Below are positions 1-8,032 of a DNA stretch of 64,000 nucleotides, piece after piece; the first letter of the stretch is position 1; each line of letters starts with the position of its first letter. The DNA lies in NCBI RefSeq assembly GCF_900116555.1, contig NZ_FPAT01000004.1, positions 248,001-312,000 on the forward strand. The letters are read 5' to 3'. This DNA is from Actinopolyspora lacussalsi subsp. righensis (GTDB lineage: Bacteria > Actinomycetota > Actinomycetes > Mycobacteriales > Pseudonocardiaceae). Position numbers and translations under genes: made by a program. A model generated the notes under the pieces. That model did no database searches. It worked only from the letters and a program-made list of their open reading frames with translations, and was not told the DNA's origin.

Positions 1-226
1 CAACGCCGCCGTCACGACACCGAGCGCGCCCTTCGACGAATACTCACGCGAACCGTTTCCCCTAGTGGACACTCCTACCTCGATCCATCGCGAATGGACA
101 TGTGTTCCGCTTCTCGTTCCCTGGGACGCCTGGTTGCCTCCCCAGGATGCCCGCGCGGCACAGTGTGCTGCATCACACTGTCCCCGTATCGGGCGAAACA
201 CATCTCGCGTACGGGAGAATCGTAAC

Positions 227-1006
227 GTGAGCACAGAGTCGACAGCGGGAACGAGTAACCGATCCGTCATCACCAGTGATCGAAATGTGGCAGTGATCAC
301 CGGCGCGAGTTCCGGGATCGGAGCGGCCACCGCGCGCAGCCTGGCGAACGAGGGGTTCCACGTGATCCTGGGCGCACGGCGCGTGGAGCGGCTCCGCGAA
401 CTGGCCGCGGAGACAGGCGGCACCGCCCTGCCGCTCGACGTCACCGACGAGGACTCGGTGAACTCCTTCGTCGAACAGGTACCCACCTGCAGGATCCTCG
501 TCAACAACGCGGGCGGCGCGAAGGGATCGGCCCCGGTCGCGGAGGCCGACGAGAACGACTGGCGCTGGATGTGGGAAACGAACGTACTGGGAACGCTCCG
601 ACTCACCAAGGCGCTGCTGCCCAAGCTCGTCGCCTCGGAGAACGGGCACGTGATCACGGTGACCTCGGTGGCGGCGCTGGAGGTCTACGACAACGGTTCG
701 GGCTACACCTCGGCCAAGCACGCCGAGGCCGCGCTGCACCGCACCCTGCGCGGTGAGCACCTCGGCGAGCCGGTCCGGTTCACGGAGGTGGCCCCGGGAC
801 TCGTGGAAACCGAGTTCTCCGAGGTGCGGTATCACGGCGACACCGAACGGGCGAAAGCCGTGTACCGCGGCCTGACACCGCTCGTCGCCGACGACGTGGC
901 CGACGTGATCACTTTCGCGGCGACGCGACCGGCACACGTCAACCTCGACCAGATCGTGGTGAAGCCGAGAGACCAGGCATCGGCCACGCGTGCCCACCGC
1001 ACCTGA
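227..1006 (+). CDS. short-chain dehydrogenase/reductase (SDR), NAD(P)-dependent
   Basis: A 259-residue classical SDR. The Rossmann glycine motif TGASSGIG is at residues 25-32, the NNAG structural motif at 93-96, and the catalytic set is Ser147, Tyr160 and Lys164 (YTSAK). It probably oxidises or reduces a small alcohol or carbonyl in the cytoplasm. An Arg pair just after the second beta strand (GARR, about 49-52) suggests NADP(H) preference; the substrate cannot be read from the sequence. The GTG start at 227 was chosen because GGGAG lies about 9 nt upstream; the open frame continues further upstream but that part is Arg/Cys-rich and not SDR-like. It stands alone, convergent with the next gene across an A-type repeat. 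Confidence 0.9.
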   Translation: MSTESTAGTSNRSVITSDRNVAVITGASSGIGAATARSLANEGFHVILGARRVERLRELAAETGGTALPLDVTDEDSVNSFVEQVPTCRILVNNAGGAKGSAPVAEADENDWRWMWETNVLGTLRLTKALLPKLVASENGHVITVTSVAALEVYDNGSGYTSAKHAEAALHRTLRGEHLGEPVRFTEVAPGLVETEFSEVRYHGDTERAKAVYRGLTPLVADDVADVITFAATRPAHVNLDQIVVKPRDQASATRAHRT

Positions 1007-1049
1007 ACCGGGAGGAAGTCGGCTGCCCGGTTTGCCGAGGTGATCACTT

Positions 1050-1180
1050 GGCGGAACCTCTCGCACGGCTCTCGCTCCGGGAGGCCCGACATCGGGTAGC
1101 GACCTACACAACGTCGGGCCTTCCTCGCGAGAGCCGCACCCGAGAACCCGCGGCGGTGCCGACCGCGAGGGTGGTGGGAG
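1050..1180 (+). repeat. A-type structured repeat, copy A1
   Basis: This fills most of the 324-base gap between the SDR gene and the convergent trypsin-like gene. It starts with GGCGGAACCTC and carries a 69-nt hairpin at 1067-1135: GGCTCTCGC pairs with GCGAGAGCC and inner GGCCCGAC pairs with GTCGGGCC, with GTAGCGACCTAC in the loop region. The right flank (ACCCGCGGCGGTGCCGACC) is also conserved in the other copies near 42.8, 50.1, 56.5 and 62.4 kb. No protein is encoded. Lying between two converging genes, it could act as a bidirectional terminator; that is inference. Confidence 0.85.
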
Positions 1181-1330
1181 TGCCGCACGGGAACGCCGAA
1201 GAGCTGTGGACGAGCCTGCGAGGCGTCCACTCCGGTTACGTTCGGTCGAGCAGGATTTCGGGCAAACCGAACTTCCTGAGCTCCCACGAAGGTGTGAACT
1301 GGGAGGCTCGACGTGCTGGCGCGCAAGGCT

Positions 1331-2389
1331 TCAGCGGGCGGGTCGGTCGTGGGCGCGCAGTCTGCGGAACGTGACCGCCAGCTTCACGTCCAGTTCGGCG
1401 AGCACATCGGCTATCGGGCAGGCGAATCCGGTACGGCCGTCCGCACTGCCGGCGGTGTGCAGGCCGACCACTCCGCCCTCGCCGTTCACCACCACGGCCC
1501 CCGCGTCACCGGCACCGGTGAACGGTTTCTCGCGGGCGGTGACCACTCTGAGCTGCTCACGGCTGGTCCGAACACCCAGCGCGTCACCGTGGTCGATCCG
1601 TAGCGTGGCGTCGGTGGAAGCCACCGAACCCCGCGTGAGTCCGGTGCCGAACCCGCTCTTGCGCACCGTGTCCCCGACCGCCGCGACCCCCTGACCGGTG
1701 ACCGACCCCACCCCCGGGATCATGCGACAGCAGTCGAACGCTTCGTCGATCATGACCGCCGCCGCGTCCACCCTCCCGGACAACGCCGCGCGAGAGAGCT
1801 CGGCGTAGCAACGGCCGGTCTGCGGATCCAGCATCGCGTCGCCCACCGACCAGGCATCGTCCATGCAGGCCACGTCGAAAGTGGTCAGTCCCATGGTGAG
1901 CACGGCCGAGCCTCGTCCGGCCACGAGGGTGCCCAGGGTTCCGATCCGCCGGTACTCGCCCTCGCCCCGGTACTGCTCCCGGCCCCGGTACCGGTCTTCG
2001 GCGGCGGAACTGGCCGGACCGAGCACGACCGGGCGGCAGGGCGCCATCCCCACCCCGCCGAACACCGTGGCGGCCGGCGTTGGGACCACCGCCGGAACGA
2101 GTTCGTCGAGCGAACAGTGGGCGTGCTGCGGAAACACCCGTTCCTCCACCACATCGGTGGGGATGCCGAGGATCATGGGCGGCACGCACTCGCCGACCTC
2201 GAGCCGCTCCATCGGTTTCTTGCGTGCGACGGAAACGATGATCACCTGCTGTCCGGTGGGACAGCCGGACGTCCGCTTCTCGCCGATGTCGACTATCCCC
2301 ACGCCTGGAAGATCCAGCAGCTGATCCTCCACGGCACGCTTGATCGGACGAATAGCCGCCCGGTCGTGTGCTTCCCTGACGCTAATCAT
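1331..2389 (-). CDS. trypsin-fold serine-protease-like protein with GDAG in place of GDSG
   Basis: A 352-residue protein whose C-terminal half looks like a chymotrypsin-fold domain: a GAGDAGAVVVN segment followed by GGVVGLHTAGS and FACPI, which matches the end of bacterial and plant NAL1-like trypsin folds. The expected nucleophile motif GDSG reads GDAG, so the catalytic Ser appears replaced by Ala and protease activity is doubtful. An Arg/Tyr/Glu-rich stretch (RYRGREQYRGEGEYRR, about residues 132-148) interrupts the middle. No signal peptide is evident. The ATG at 2389 has GGAGG a few bases upstream, and TTGACT with an AT-rich stretch further up could be a promoter. It lies 81 bp downstream of murB on the same strand. 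Family membership is moderately certain; function unknown. Confidence 0.7.
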   Translation of the reverse strand: MISVREAHDRAAIRPIKRAVEDQLLDLPGVGIVDIGEKRTSGCPTGQQVIIVSVARKKPMERLEVGECVPPMILGIPTDVVEERVFPQHAHCSLDELVPAVVPTPAATVFGGVGMAPCRPVVLGPASSAAEDRYRGREQYRGEGEYRRIGTLGTLVAGRGSAVLTMGLTTFDVACMDDAWSVGDAMLDPQTGRCYAELSRAALSGRVDAAAVMIDEAFDCCRMIPGVGSVTGQGVAAVGDTVRKSGFGTGLTRGSVASTDATLRIDHGDALGVRTSREQLRVVTAREKPFTGAGDAGAVVVNGEGGVVGLHTAGSADGRTGFACPIADVLAELDVKLAVTFRRLRAHDRPAR

Positions 2390-2470
2390 GGCAGCCTCCG
2401 CCCACCATTTAACACGCAGGGTGATAATTAGTCACTTAAAGTCAACACAGTGGAGTGTGTCGGGTCCGCA

Positions 2471-3568
2471 TCAGAGCAGACAGTCCACCAATACGGGTTC
2501 CGGAGCCAGCAACACGCCGAAGGCGTCCCACACTCCGTCCCGTACTTCACTCGCGAGGCTGAGCAGATCCACGGTGGTGGCCGAACCACGGTTGGTCAAC
2601 GCCAGGGTGTGCTTGGTGGACAGTCCCACCCGCCCGCCGGGACCGGCGTAACCCTTGGCGAAGCCCGCGCGTTCGATCAGCCAGGCGGCCGACAGCTTGG
2701 CCGCGCCGTCCGCGGCGGGATAACGGGGGATGCGCTGCTGCCCCACCCGTTCCTCGATGCGTTCCAACACGCCGGGCAGGTGCTCGGCCCCCACGATCGG
2801 GTTGGTGAAGAACGAGCCCGCGCTCCAGGTGTCGTGATCACCGCGATCGAGCACCATCCCCTTGCCGCCGCGAAGCCGAAGCACCGCCTGCCTGACACGT
2901 TCCACCGGGACACGCTCGTCCGGGTCCACTCCCAGCTCACCGGCCAGCTCGCCGTAGCGGACGGGTTCGGAAAGACCGTCCTCCCGCAGCCGCAACCGCA
3001 CTCGCAGCACCACCGCCCGATCCGTGCGCTTGAGCACGCTGCTGCGGTAACTCAGCCCCAGCTCCTCGGCGGGCACCGTGCGCACCTCACCGGTGGGGCG
3101 ATCGAGCAGATCCACCGATATCAGCGATCCGGAGATCTCCACCCCGTAGGCCCCCACGTTCTGCACCGGGGTGGCACCGGTCAGACCGGGAATCCCGGAG
3201 AGGCACTCCAGACCCCCCAGGCCACGACGGACCGTATCGGCGACCACGTCGTCCCAGTCCTCGCCCGCTTCGACGGTGAGCCGCACCAGACCGTCCCCCA
3301 ACCGGTCGTAGGTGACTCCGCTCGTGGCGATGCGCACCGCTTTGCCGTCGAACCCCTCATCGGAGACGACCAGATTGGAACCACCGCCGAGCACGAGCAG
3401 CCGCGTTCCGGCACGATCGGCGGTACGCACCAGCTCGACCAGCTGTTCGGAGTCGGTGGCGGTGACGAGTTCGGCCGCGGGACCACCCAACCGCAGGGTG
3501 GTGTGTCGGGCCAGCGAACGGCTGGGGGCGGCGGAAGCCGTGGCCTCCACGGCACCGCCTTCGGACAT
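2471..3568 (-). CDS. murB: UDP-N-acetylmuramate dehydrogenase (UDP-N-acetylenolpyruvoylglucosamine reductase)
   Basis: A 365-residue FAD enzyme that reduces UDP-GlcNAc-enolpyruvate to UDP-MurNAc with NADPH, the second committed step of peptidoglycan synthesis, in the cytoplasm. Seen: the FAD-binding stretch GGGSNLVVSDEGFDG, the GIPGLTGATPVQNVGAYG segment, the active-site SYRSS motif, the proton-donor Ser in SAGSFFTNP, and the C-terminal EP Glu. Length fits actinobacterial MurB proteins. The ATG at 3568 was chosen as the last Met before the FAD fold; GTG codons up to about 50 bp upstream are alternatives. It is divergent from the DUF2505 gene with only 39 bp between starts, as in mycobacteria where murB and a DUF2505-type gene are neighbours. 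Confidence 0.95.
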   Translation of the reverse strand: MSEGGAVEATASAAPSRSLARHTTLRLGGPAAELVTATDSEQLVELVRTADRAGTRLLVLGGGSNLVVSDEGFDGKAVRIATSGVTYDRLGDGLVRLTVEAGEDWDDVVADTVRRGLGGLECLSGIPGLTGATPVQNVGAYGVEISGSLISVDLLDRPTGEVRTVPAEELGLSYRSSVLKRTDRAVVLRVRLRLREDGLSEPVRYGELAGELGVDPDERVPVERVRQAVLRLRGGKGMVLDRGDHDTWSAGSFFTNPIVGAEHLPGVLERIEERVGQQRIPRYPAADGAAKLSAAWLIERAGFAKGYAGPGGRVGLSTKHTLALTNRGSATTVDLLSLASEVRDGVWDAFGVLLAPEPVLVDCLL

Positions 3569-3607
3569 CGAGCTGGAGGTCACGGTCGTCACGGTAACCT
3601 GCGCCGC

Positions 3608-4159
3608 ATGACACGCCGCATCGAGCACCACAGCATGTCGCGTTGGCCCGCGGCACGGATCCACGCGGCGCTGGTCGACGAGGCGTGTCTGCGCGAACGA
3701 CTGGACGAGCTGGGCGGTGCGGCCGCGCTATTGGTGTCCCACACGGTCACCGAGCACGACGTCCGGTTCCAGCTCCGGCAACAGCTTCCCGAGCAGGACC
3801 TGCCCGGCGTGATCCGCGGTGTGCTCGGGGGGAGCCCGGTCGTGGACCGCAGCGAGACCTGGCGGCGGCGGGAAGACGGACATTTCGTGGGCGAGGTGGC
3901 CGCCACCCTGCGAGGAGTTCCGAGCACCGTCACCGGCTCACTGTGGCTGCGCGATCTGACACCCGGCGAAGAGGTCGACACCGACACCGCTGCCGGGGAT
4001 CGACCGTGGGCCAGTGAGTTCGTGTTCCACGGCGAGGTGAGCGTACGGCTGCCGTTCCTGAGCGAGCGGGCGGAAGAACTGCTGGCGGGTCAGGTGCGCC
4101 GCGTGATCGCTCAGGAGCGGAAGTTCCTGGCCGACCGGCTGAGCCGCGAGGACGGGTAG
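3608..4159 (+). CDS. DUF2505 family protein (START/SRPBCC-like)
   Basis: A 183-residue protein matching the actinobacterial DUF2505 family, predicted to have a helix-grip (START-like) lipid or ligand pocket. Seen: the N-terminal MTRRIEHHS start, alternating beta-strand pattern with ETWRR, the GSLWLRDLTPG turn, and a long C-terminal amphipathic helix (LSERAEELLAGQVRRVIAQE) that would close the pocket. No membrane segment or signal peptide. The ligand is unknown. It is transcribed divergently from murB and probably shares its regulatory region. The ATG at 3608 is the first one compatible with the family N terminus. Confidence 0.85.
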   Translation: MTRRIEHHSMSRWPAARIHAALVDEACLRERLDELGGAAALLVSHTVTEHDVRFQLRQQLPEQDLPGVIRGVLGGSPVVDRSETWRRREDGHFVGEVAATLRGVPSTVTGSLWLRDLTPGEEVDTDTAAGDRPWASEFVFHGEVSVRLPFLSERAEELLAGQVRRVIAQERKFLADRLSREDG

Positions 4160-4269
4160 GTGGGTTGCCGTACCCACTCGATGTCGGCCCCCGGAGGAGC
4201 CGACGAGAGGTTCCGCCGATCGAGAACGGGAGACGACCGAACCGCCGATCTCCTTCTAAACTCCGTGAC

Positions 4270-5019
4270 ATGAACGAGGACTCGAATCACGCACTGTTAC
4301 GCGAACACGCGAGGGCGCTCCGCGAGGCGGCGTCCGGTGCGGGGGCCGACGCGGCCGTACCCACCTGCCCGGAATGGGACATCCTGCAACTGGTCCGGCA
4401 CCTGGGCAAGGTCTACGACATGGTGGGCCGGGCACTGAAGCTGAGTCCCGATGACTCCCGGCCCAGGCCCGAGTCGGCTCCCCGGGAGTTCGACGCCGCG
4501 CTGCACTGGATGGACGAGCGGTTGACGGACCTGACCGCACAGCTGGCCACGGACTCACCGGACCGCCCGGTTTGGTCGTTCTTCCCCGGCGGGACCCCGC
4601 GGAACTGGGCGAGGCGAATGGTGCACGAGACCGCCATTCACCGGCTGGACACCGAGTACGCGCTCTCGGAGGGTGGATCGAACGGCGGCGGGCCGCTGTT
4701 CGACGCCGAATTCGCCGCGGACGGGGTCGACGAATTCCTCAACGTGCTGTTCGGGATCGGGCAGGACTGGTCGACCGATCGGTCCGCCGGACAGCTGCTG
4801 TTCCACGCGGTGGATGTGGAGCGGGCGTGGTTGGTGACGTTCGAGGCCGGGCGGTTCCCCACGATCGAATGCCGACGCGACACCGCGTTCGGTGGCACCG
4901 AACCGGAGGCGACGGTCGCGGGCGACGCGGACACGCTCTACCGCCGGGTGTGGGGACGCCCCAACACGGCGACGACCAGCGGGGATCTCGGACTGGCGGA
5001 GCTGGTCAACGGCAGGTGA
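4270..5019 (+). CDS. maleylpyruvate isomerase family mycothiol-dependent enzyme
   Basis: A 249-residue DinB/MDMPI-fold protein. The likely metal ligands are His44 (in RHLGKVY) and the pair Glu120/His124 (VHETAIH), which match the His-Glu-His set known from mycothiol-dependent maleylpyruvate isomerase. The PTCPEWD segment just before the first His is typical. Most family members have no proven substrate; a mycothiol transfer or detoxification role is inferred from the fold and supports an actinobacterial host. The ATG at 4270 begins directly at the family N terminus. It follows the DUF2505 gene by 110 bp and converges on the alpha/beta-hydrolase gene across the B1 repeat. Confidence 0.85.
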   Translation: MNEDSNHALLREHARALREAASGAGADAAVPTCPEWDILQLVRHLGKVYDMVGRALKLSPDDSRPRPESAPREFDAALHWMDERLTDLTAQLATDSPDRPVWSFFPGGTPRNWARRMVHETAIHRLDTEYALSEGGSNGGGPLFDAEFAADGVDEFLNVLFGIGQDWSTDRSAGQLLFHAVDVERAWLVTFEAGRFPTIECRRDTAFGGTEPEATVAGDADTLYRRVWGRPNTATTSGDLGLAELVNGR

Positions 5020-5130
5020 CCACCGCGGGGTGCCGACAACTCACCCCCTGCCCCAGCCCGCGAAATTGACGACGCCGTCACCGCCCGTCGAAACGCGACC
5101 GTGAGCGAGGCAGCGCAGGGAACCCCGGTG

Positions 5131-5219
5131 CGTGAGTCGGATGCATTGCGAGGCCGGGCCGCTCGCCGCGTAGGTCGCTACTCAAGAGCCGGCCCAACGC
5201 GGCAAGGCGCCGACTCACG
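5131..5219 (+). repeat. B-type structured repeat, copy B1
   Basis: An 89-nt element in the 309-base gap between two convergent genes (5020-5328). The ends pair (GTGAGTCGG with CCGACTCAC), an inner stem pairs GGGCCG-CTC with GAG-C-CGGCCC, and the loop holds GTAGGTCGCTAC. GCCGCG in the loop could also pair with downstream CGCGGC as a pseudoknot. The copy at 14510-14598 differs at a single base. A half copy of the P palindrome (CGAAATTGAC) is at 5061-5070. No coding potential. Confidence 0.85.
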
Positions 5220-5266
5220 TGCCGGCTACCCGACCACCCCGCCAGAGCAACCGGCCAAACAACACA

Positions 5267-5292
5267 GCGAGAGCCGTGCCAGAGGTTCCGCC
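5267..5292 (-). repeat. end fragment of an A-type repeat
   Basis: The stretch GAGAGCCGTGCCAGAGG followed by TTCCGCCA is the conserved terminal piece of the A-type element seen in full at 50.1 kb and 62.4 kb. Here it occurs without the central hairpin, 47 bp after copy B1. It may be the remnant of a deleted A copy or a shared boundary sequence of A and B. Confidence 0.65.
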
Positions 5293-5328
5293 ACGGAACC
5301 ACCCTCGAACAACATCGACAGAATCCAA

Positions 5329-6132
5329 CTATCGGTCGTTGAGAAAACCGGTCAGCAGTTTCCGCAACTCGGCACGCCTGTCCAGCATGGGCGCGGCGGA
5401 GTCGAACACCTCCAGCCGCGCCTCGGGCAGCACGGCCGCGAGCCGTTCGGCGACCGAGGGGTCGTGCAGCGGATCGGAAGCGGCGCCTATCACCAGGGCG
5501 GGGGAAGCAACGGCGGAGAGTTCGGCGCTGTCGTCCAGCGGAGCCTGCCGGGGCAGGGTACGCAGGGCGGGACCGAGACGCCGCAGCGTGGCCGCGCGCT
5601 GCTCGACGTAGTGGCCGACGTCGGCATCATCCGGGAGCCCGGACCCCACGATCGCGCGCAGCCACTCGCCGTCGTCCTCGGCAGCGGCGGCCACACCGGC
5701 GGCGAGCCGGTCGAAGACCTCGGTCACCTCACCACCACGCGGCTGGTCCAGCGCGGCGGGAAGCAGCAGGACGAGTCGCTCGAAACGCGCGGGATTCCGC
5801 GCGGCTATCCGGGTCAGCGCCCCGGCGCCGAGCGAGACCCCGACCGCCCGTTCGGCACCCACCCGATCGGCCGCTTCGAGCACGTCGTCGGCCACGCGCT
5901 CGTAGCTCCAGTAACCGTCCGCCGGGTCCGCGGCACCACCGTGACCGGGCAGCGTGAGGACCACGCGGGTACCGCGCAGTCCCGAGGCGGGGATGCGAGC
6001 CTCACCCTCGGTGGCGCCGAGGCCGTGCACCACCAGCGTCACCGGCGCACCGCTGCCGTGCACGCGCCACGTGGCTCCCGACGCGAGTTCCGGATGGTCG
6101 CCGCCGACAGTTCCCGTCGAACCGATCGTCAC
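5329..6132 (-). CDS. alpha/beta-fold hydrolase, apparently without the catalytic His
   Basis: A 267-residue alpha/beta-hydrolase-fold protein. Seen: the oxyanion HGLG motif after the first strands, LPGHGG, the nucleophile elbow GVSLGAG, and a late SDPLHDP segment that supplies the usual acid. At the place where the catalytic His normally sits (after the last strand, LEVFDSAAPML) there is none, so hydrolase activity is uncertain. The GTG at 6132 overlaps the TAG stop of the upstream DUF2516 gene by one base (TAGTG), which argues for translational coupling. It is the last gene of the Xre-HBHA-DUF2516 run. Substrate unknown. Confidence 0.8.
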   Translation of the reverse strand: MTIGSTGTVGGDHPELASGATWRVHGSGAPVTLVVHGLGATEGEARIPASGLRGTRVVLTLPGHGGAADPADGYWSYERVADDVLEAADRVGAERAVGVSLGAGALTRIAARNPARFERLVLLLPAALDQPRGGEVTEVFDRLAAGVAAAAEDDGEWLRAIVGSGLPDDADVGHYVEQRAATLRRLGPALRTLPRQAPLDDSAELSAVASPALVIGAASDPLHDPSVAERLAAVLPEARLEVFDSAAPMLDRRAELRKLLTGFLNDR

Positions 6133-6419
6133 TACCAGGAACTGCCCTTCTGCACCTCGGTAACCCGGGGACGCACATCCACGATGTAGACCAGCGCGGC
6201 GACGAGACCGGCGATCCAGATAATCGTCATGGGTCCCCTGGCCATGAGTATGAGCACCAGCGCACCAGCGCCGGTGATCCCGAGCCAAATCGGCTTGGAC
6301 TGCTTGTCCGCAGCCGTGAACGCGTCGGCGCGCTGCATCAGCGCGTGCCCGAACGCGTACACCCCAACCGGGATACCCGCTATCCAGAGAGCCGTCACGA
6401 TCACCTGAGCCAGAAGCAC
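6132..6419 (-). CDS. DUF2516 family small membrane protein
   Basis: A 95-residue protein with three hydrophobic helices: the N-terminal VIVTALWIAGIPVGVYAFG, a central LGITGAGALVLILMA, and MTIIWIAGLVAALVYIVDV, ending in a short charged tail (RPRVTEVQKGSSW). This matches DUF2516, an actinobacterial inner-membrane family encoded next to hbhA (Rv0476 in M. tuberculosis). The role is unknown. Stop and start overlap with the hydrolase gene downstream; the gap to the HBHA gene upstream is 176 bp and contains a 20-bp tandem duplication. Confidence 0.88.
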   Translation of the reverse strand: MLLAQVIVTALWIAGIPVGVYAFGHALMQRADAFTAADKQSKPIWLGITGAGALVLILMARGPMTIIWIAGLVAALVYIVDVRPRVTEVQKGSSW

Positions 6420-6444
6420 ACCGCCAGGATACGGGTAATCCTCA

Positions 6445-6484
6445 CGGAAGTCCCGGTCGTGTGTCGGAAGTGCCGGTCGTGTGC
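6445..6484. repeat. 20-bp tandem duplication
   Basis: CGGAAGTCCCGGTCGTGTGT at 6445-6464 is followed directly by a second copy at 6465-6484 with two differences. It lies between the HBHA-like and DUF2516 genes, on the upstream side of DUF2516. No function is evident. Confidence 0.75.
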
Positions 6485-6595
6485 CGAACGGGCGCGGTCA
6501 CGGCCGCGCGAGCGCCGGGGCCGCGCCCGACGGTGACGGTCTCGGACGTTGGCCGCGCCCGTCCGCGTTCGTTCCCGCGGGCGAGCGGGTCACCG

Positions 6596-7420
6596 TCAGC
6601 TCTGTTCCTTGTTCCGCGCGGCGGACCTGGGCTGCTTCGAGGGGTTGTTCCTGCTGCCGGACGAACCGCGCTGCCCACCGGAACGGCTCCCGCTGCCGGA
6701 GCCACCGCTGGCGGAACCACCGCTGGCGGAACCACCCCGGCCGCCGCTCTTCGCCGCCGAGGCGCGGTTGGCGGTGCGTCGTGTCGCGCCGCGAGTCTCC
6801 GAGGCGGCACGTTCCCCGGTCTCACGCACCGTTTCGGCGGTCTCCTCGGCGGCCCTGGCCGCCTCGGCACCGGCCTCGCGTACCGTCCCGGCGGTCTCCT
6901 CCGCCACGGTCCGGGTGGTGCGGGCCGCCTTCTCCCCGAACGAGCGGGTGGTGGTGCTGACCCTGCCGAGCACGTCGTCGGCCAGCTCGCGGGCCTCGCC
7001 GACGGCTCCCTCGAAACGTTCCTGGGCGTGTTCGACCTGGCTCTTGGCGTGCCGCACTCCCGGCTGCTCACGAAGCCGCTGCAGTGCGTCCTCACCGCGC
7101 TCGCTGAAGTAGCCGTAGAGCCTCGCGGCGGAATCGCGATAACCGTCGAGCAGCTCACGCACCTCTCCGGAACGGATCCGCTCGCGCAGCTCTCCGAGAT
7201 CCGAGGGCAGTTCGCTCACGGTCTCGCGTGCCGATCCCGCGTGCTCGTTGAGCTGCTCCCGCACCCGGTGCACGCTGTCGGCCACGGCGTGCGCGGCGAC
7301 CTCACCCGCGCCGAGGGCCGCCACCAGCGGCATCCGAGCCTGCTTGTAGAGGCCTTCGGCGGCTTGGCCCGCACGACCGCCCGGTTGCTCGGTATCGCTG
7401 TTCTCGGTTCGTGTCGCCAT
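6596..7420 (-). CDS. HBHA-like (heparin-binding hemagglutinin) coiled-coil protein
   Basis: A 274-residue protein with the HBHA layout: a short N-terminal segment (about residues 25-50, ARMPLVAALGAGEVAAHAV), a long Ala/Glu/Arg-rich coiled coil to about residue 215 (repeats such as AEEAR/AEETAETVRE), and a basic low-complexity tail. The tail is Gly/Ser/Arg-rich (repeats of SASGG) and ends NPSKQPRSAARNKEQS, rather than the Lys-Pro-Ala repeats that bind heparin in mycobacteria, so adhesion to host glycans is not implied. Mycobacterial HBHA is surface-associated and also linked to lipid bodies. The ATG at 7420 begins 5 nt after the stop of the upstream Xre gene, so the two are one operon. Confidence 0.82.
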   Translation of the reverse strand: MATRTENSDTEQPGGRAGQAAEGLYKQARMPLVAALGAGEVAAHAVADSVHRVREQLNEHAGSARETVSELPSDLGELRERIRSGEVRELLDGYRDSAARLYGYFSERGEDALQRLREQPGVRHAKSQVEHAQERFEGAVGEARELADDVLGRVSTTTRSFGEKAARTTRTVAEETAGTVREAGAEAARAAEETAETVRETGERAASETRGATRRTANRASAAKSGGRGGSASGGSASGGSGSGSRSGGQRGSSGSRNNPSKQPRSAARNKEQS

Positions 7421-7425
7421 GGTGC

Positions 7426-7893
7426 TCACTCCTCGGATTCGGATCGAACTGCCTCGTGGACGGCGGTCCCGTCCCGTAACTCCGGCTCTTCTCGCGGCTC
7501 CTGGCCCCGCGCGGACACCGCCCCGGATGCCGCGTTCTCGCCGCGGAACGAGGTGTAGACGTCGAGCAACACCTGTTTCTGCCGGTCGTTCAGCTCGGTG
7601 TCGGCCAGGATCGCGTCGACCACCGGCCCACCCGGACGGCTTTCCAGAATCCCGGCCCGCACGTACAGCGCCTCGGCCGAGATGCGCAGGGCGTGGGCGA
7701 TCTGCTGCAGGATCTCCGCGCTGGGCTTGCGCAGTCCTCGTTCCACCTGACTGAGGTACGGGTTGGAGACTCCGGCCCGTTTCGCCAACTGTCGCAGCGA
7801 GATCTGGGCGGTGGCGCGCTGCGCGCGGATGTAGCCCCCCAGGTCGTTGACAGCCCGGTTCACTGCTTTGACCGGGCGATCCATCCGTTCCAC
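7426..7893 (-). CDS. Xre-family helix-turn-helix regulator upstream of the HBHA gene
   Basis: A 155-residue DNA-binding protein. The HTH_3/Cro-like domain spans about residues 18-78: LGGYIRAQR, then SLRQLAKRAGVSNPYLSQVE with the recognition helix NPYLSQVERG, and KPSAEILQQIAHAL. The C-terminal part (TELNDRQKQVLLDVY) is a short helix followed by an acidic tail. It corresponds to Rv0474 in the M. tuberculosis hbhA locus and probably regulates the downstream operon. The GTG at 7893 is preceded by AAGGGTGG at good spacing; an in-frame ATG 9 bp downstream is the alternative. The TTGC...GCAA inverted pair near 7932-7947 could be an operator, but this is weak. Confidence 0.88.
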   Translation of the reverse strand: MERMDRPVKAVNRAVNDLGGYIRAQRATAQISLRQLAKRAGVSNPYLSQVERGLRKPSAEILQQIAHALRISAEALYVRAGILESRPGGPVVDAILADTELNDRQKQVLLDVYTSFRGENAASGAVSARGQEPREEPELRDGTAVHEAVRSESEE

Positions 7894-8010
7894 GATCGCG
7901 CCACCCTTCCCTCACTTCCACGCTAGCAGCGTTGCTAACTATTGCAAGCACAGTGCTCGCACTCGAACGGGGGATAGGAAGCGGTGGTCGACACCGCGTT
8001 AACGACGACT

Positions 8011-8032
8011 GTCGATTTCTCGCGAAATCACC
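8011..8032 (+). repeat. P palindrome, copy P1
   Basis: GTCGATTTCTCGCGAAATCA at 8011-8030 is the first of twelve copies of this palindrome in the window. The core is ATTTC-TCGC-GAAAT with GTCG/CACC outer arms. It ends directly at the GTG of the small open frame at 8033. Confidence 0.85.

Noticed and set aside
1-64. Start of a minus-strand gene at the left edge
   Set aside because: A short frame reading EYSSKGALGVVTAAL is suggestive of a signal segment but no start codon with a ribosome site is visible in the few available bases.
8011-8032. P palindromes as true parS sites
   Set aside because: The core ATTTCTCGCGAAAT differs from the parS consensus TGTTTCACGTGAAACA at several fixed positions, and no parAB genes or origin markers are in the window. 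Only the looser similarity to ParB-family sites is retained.
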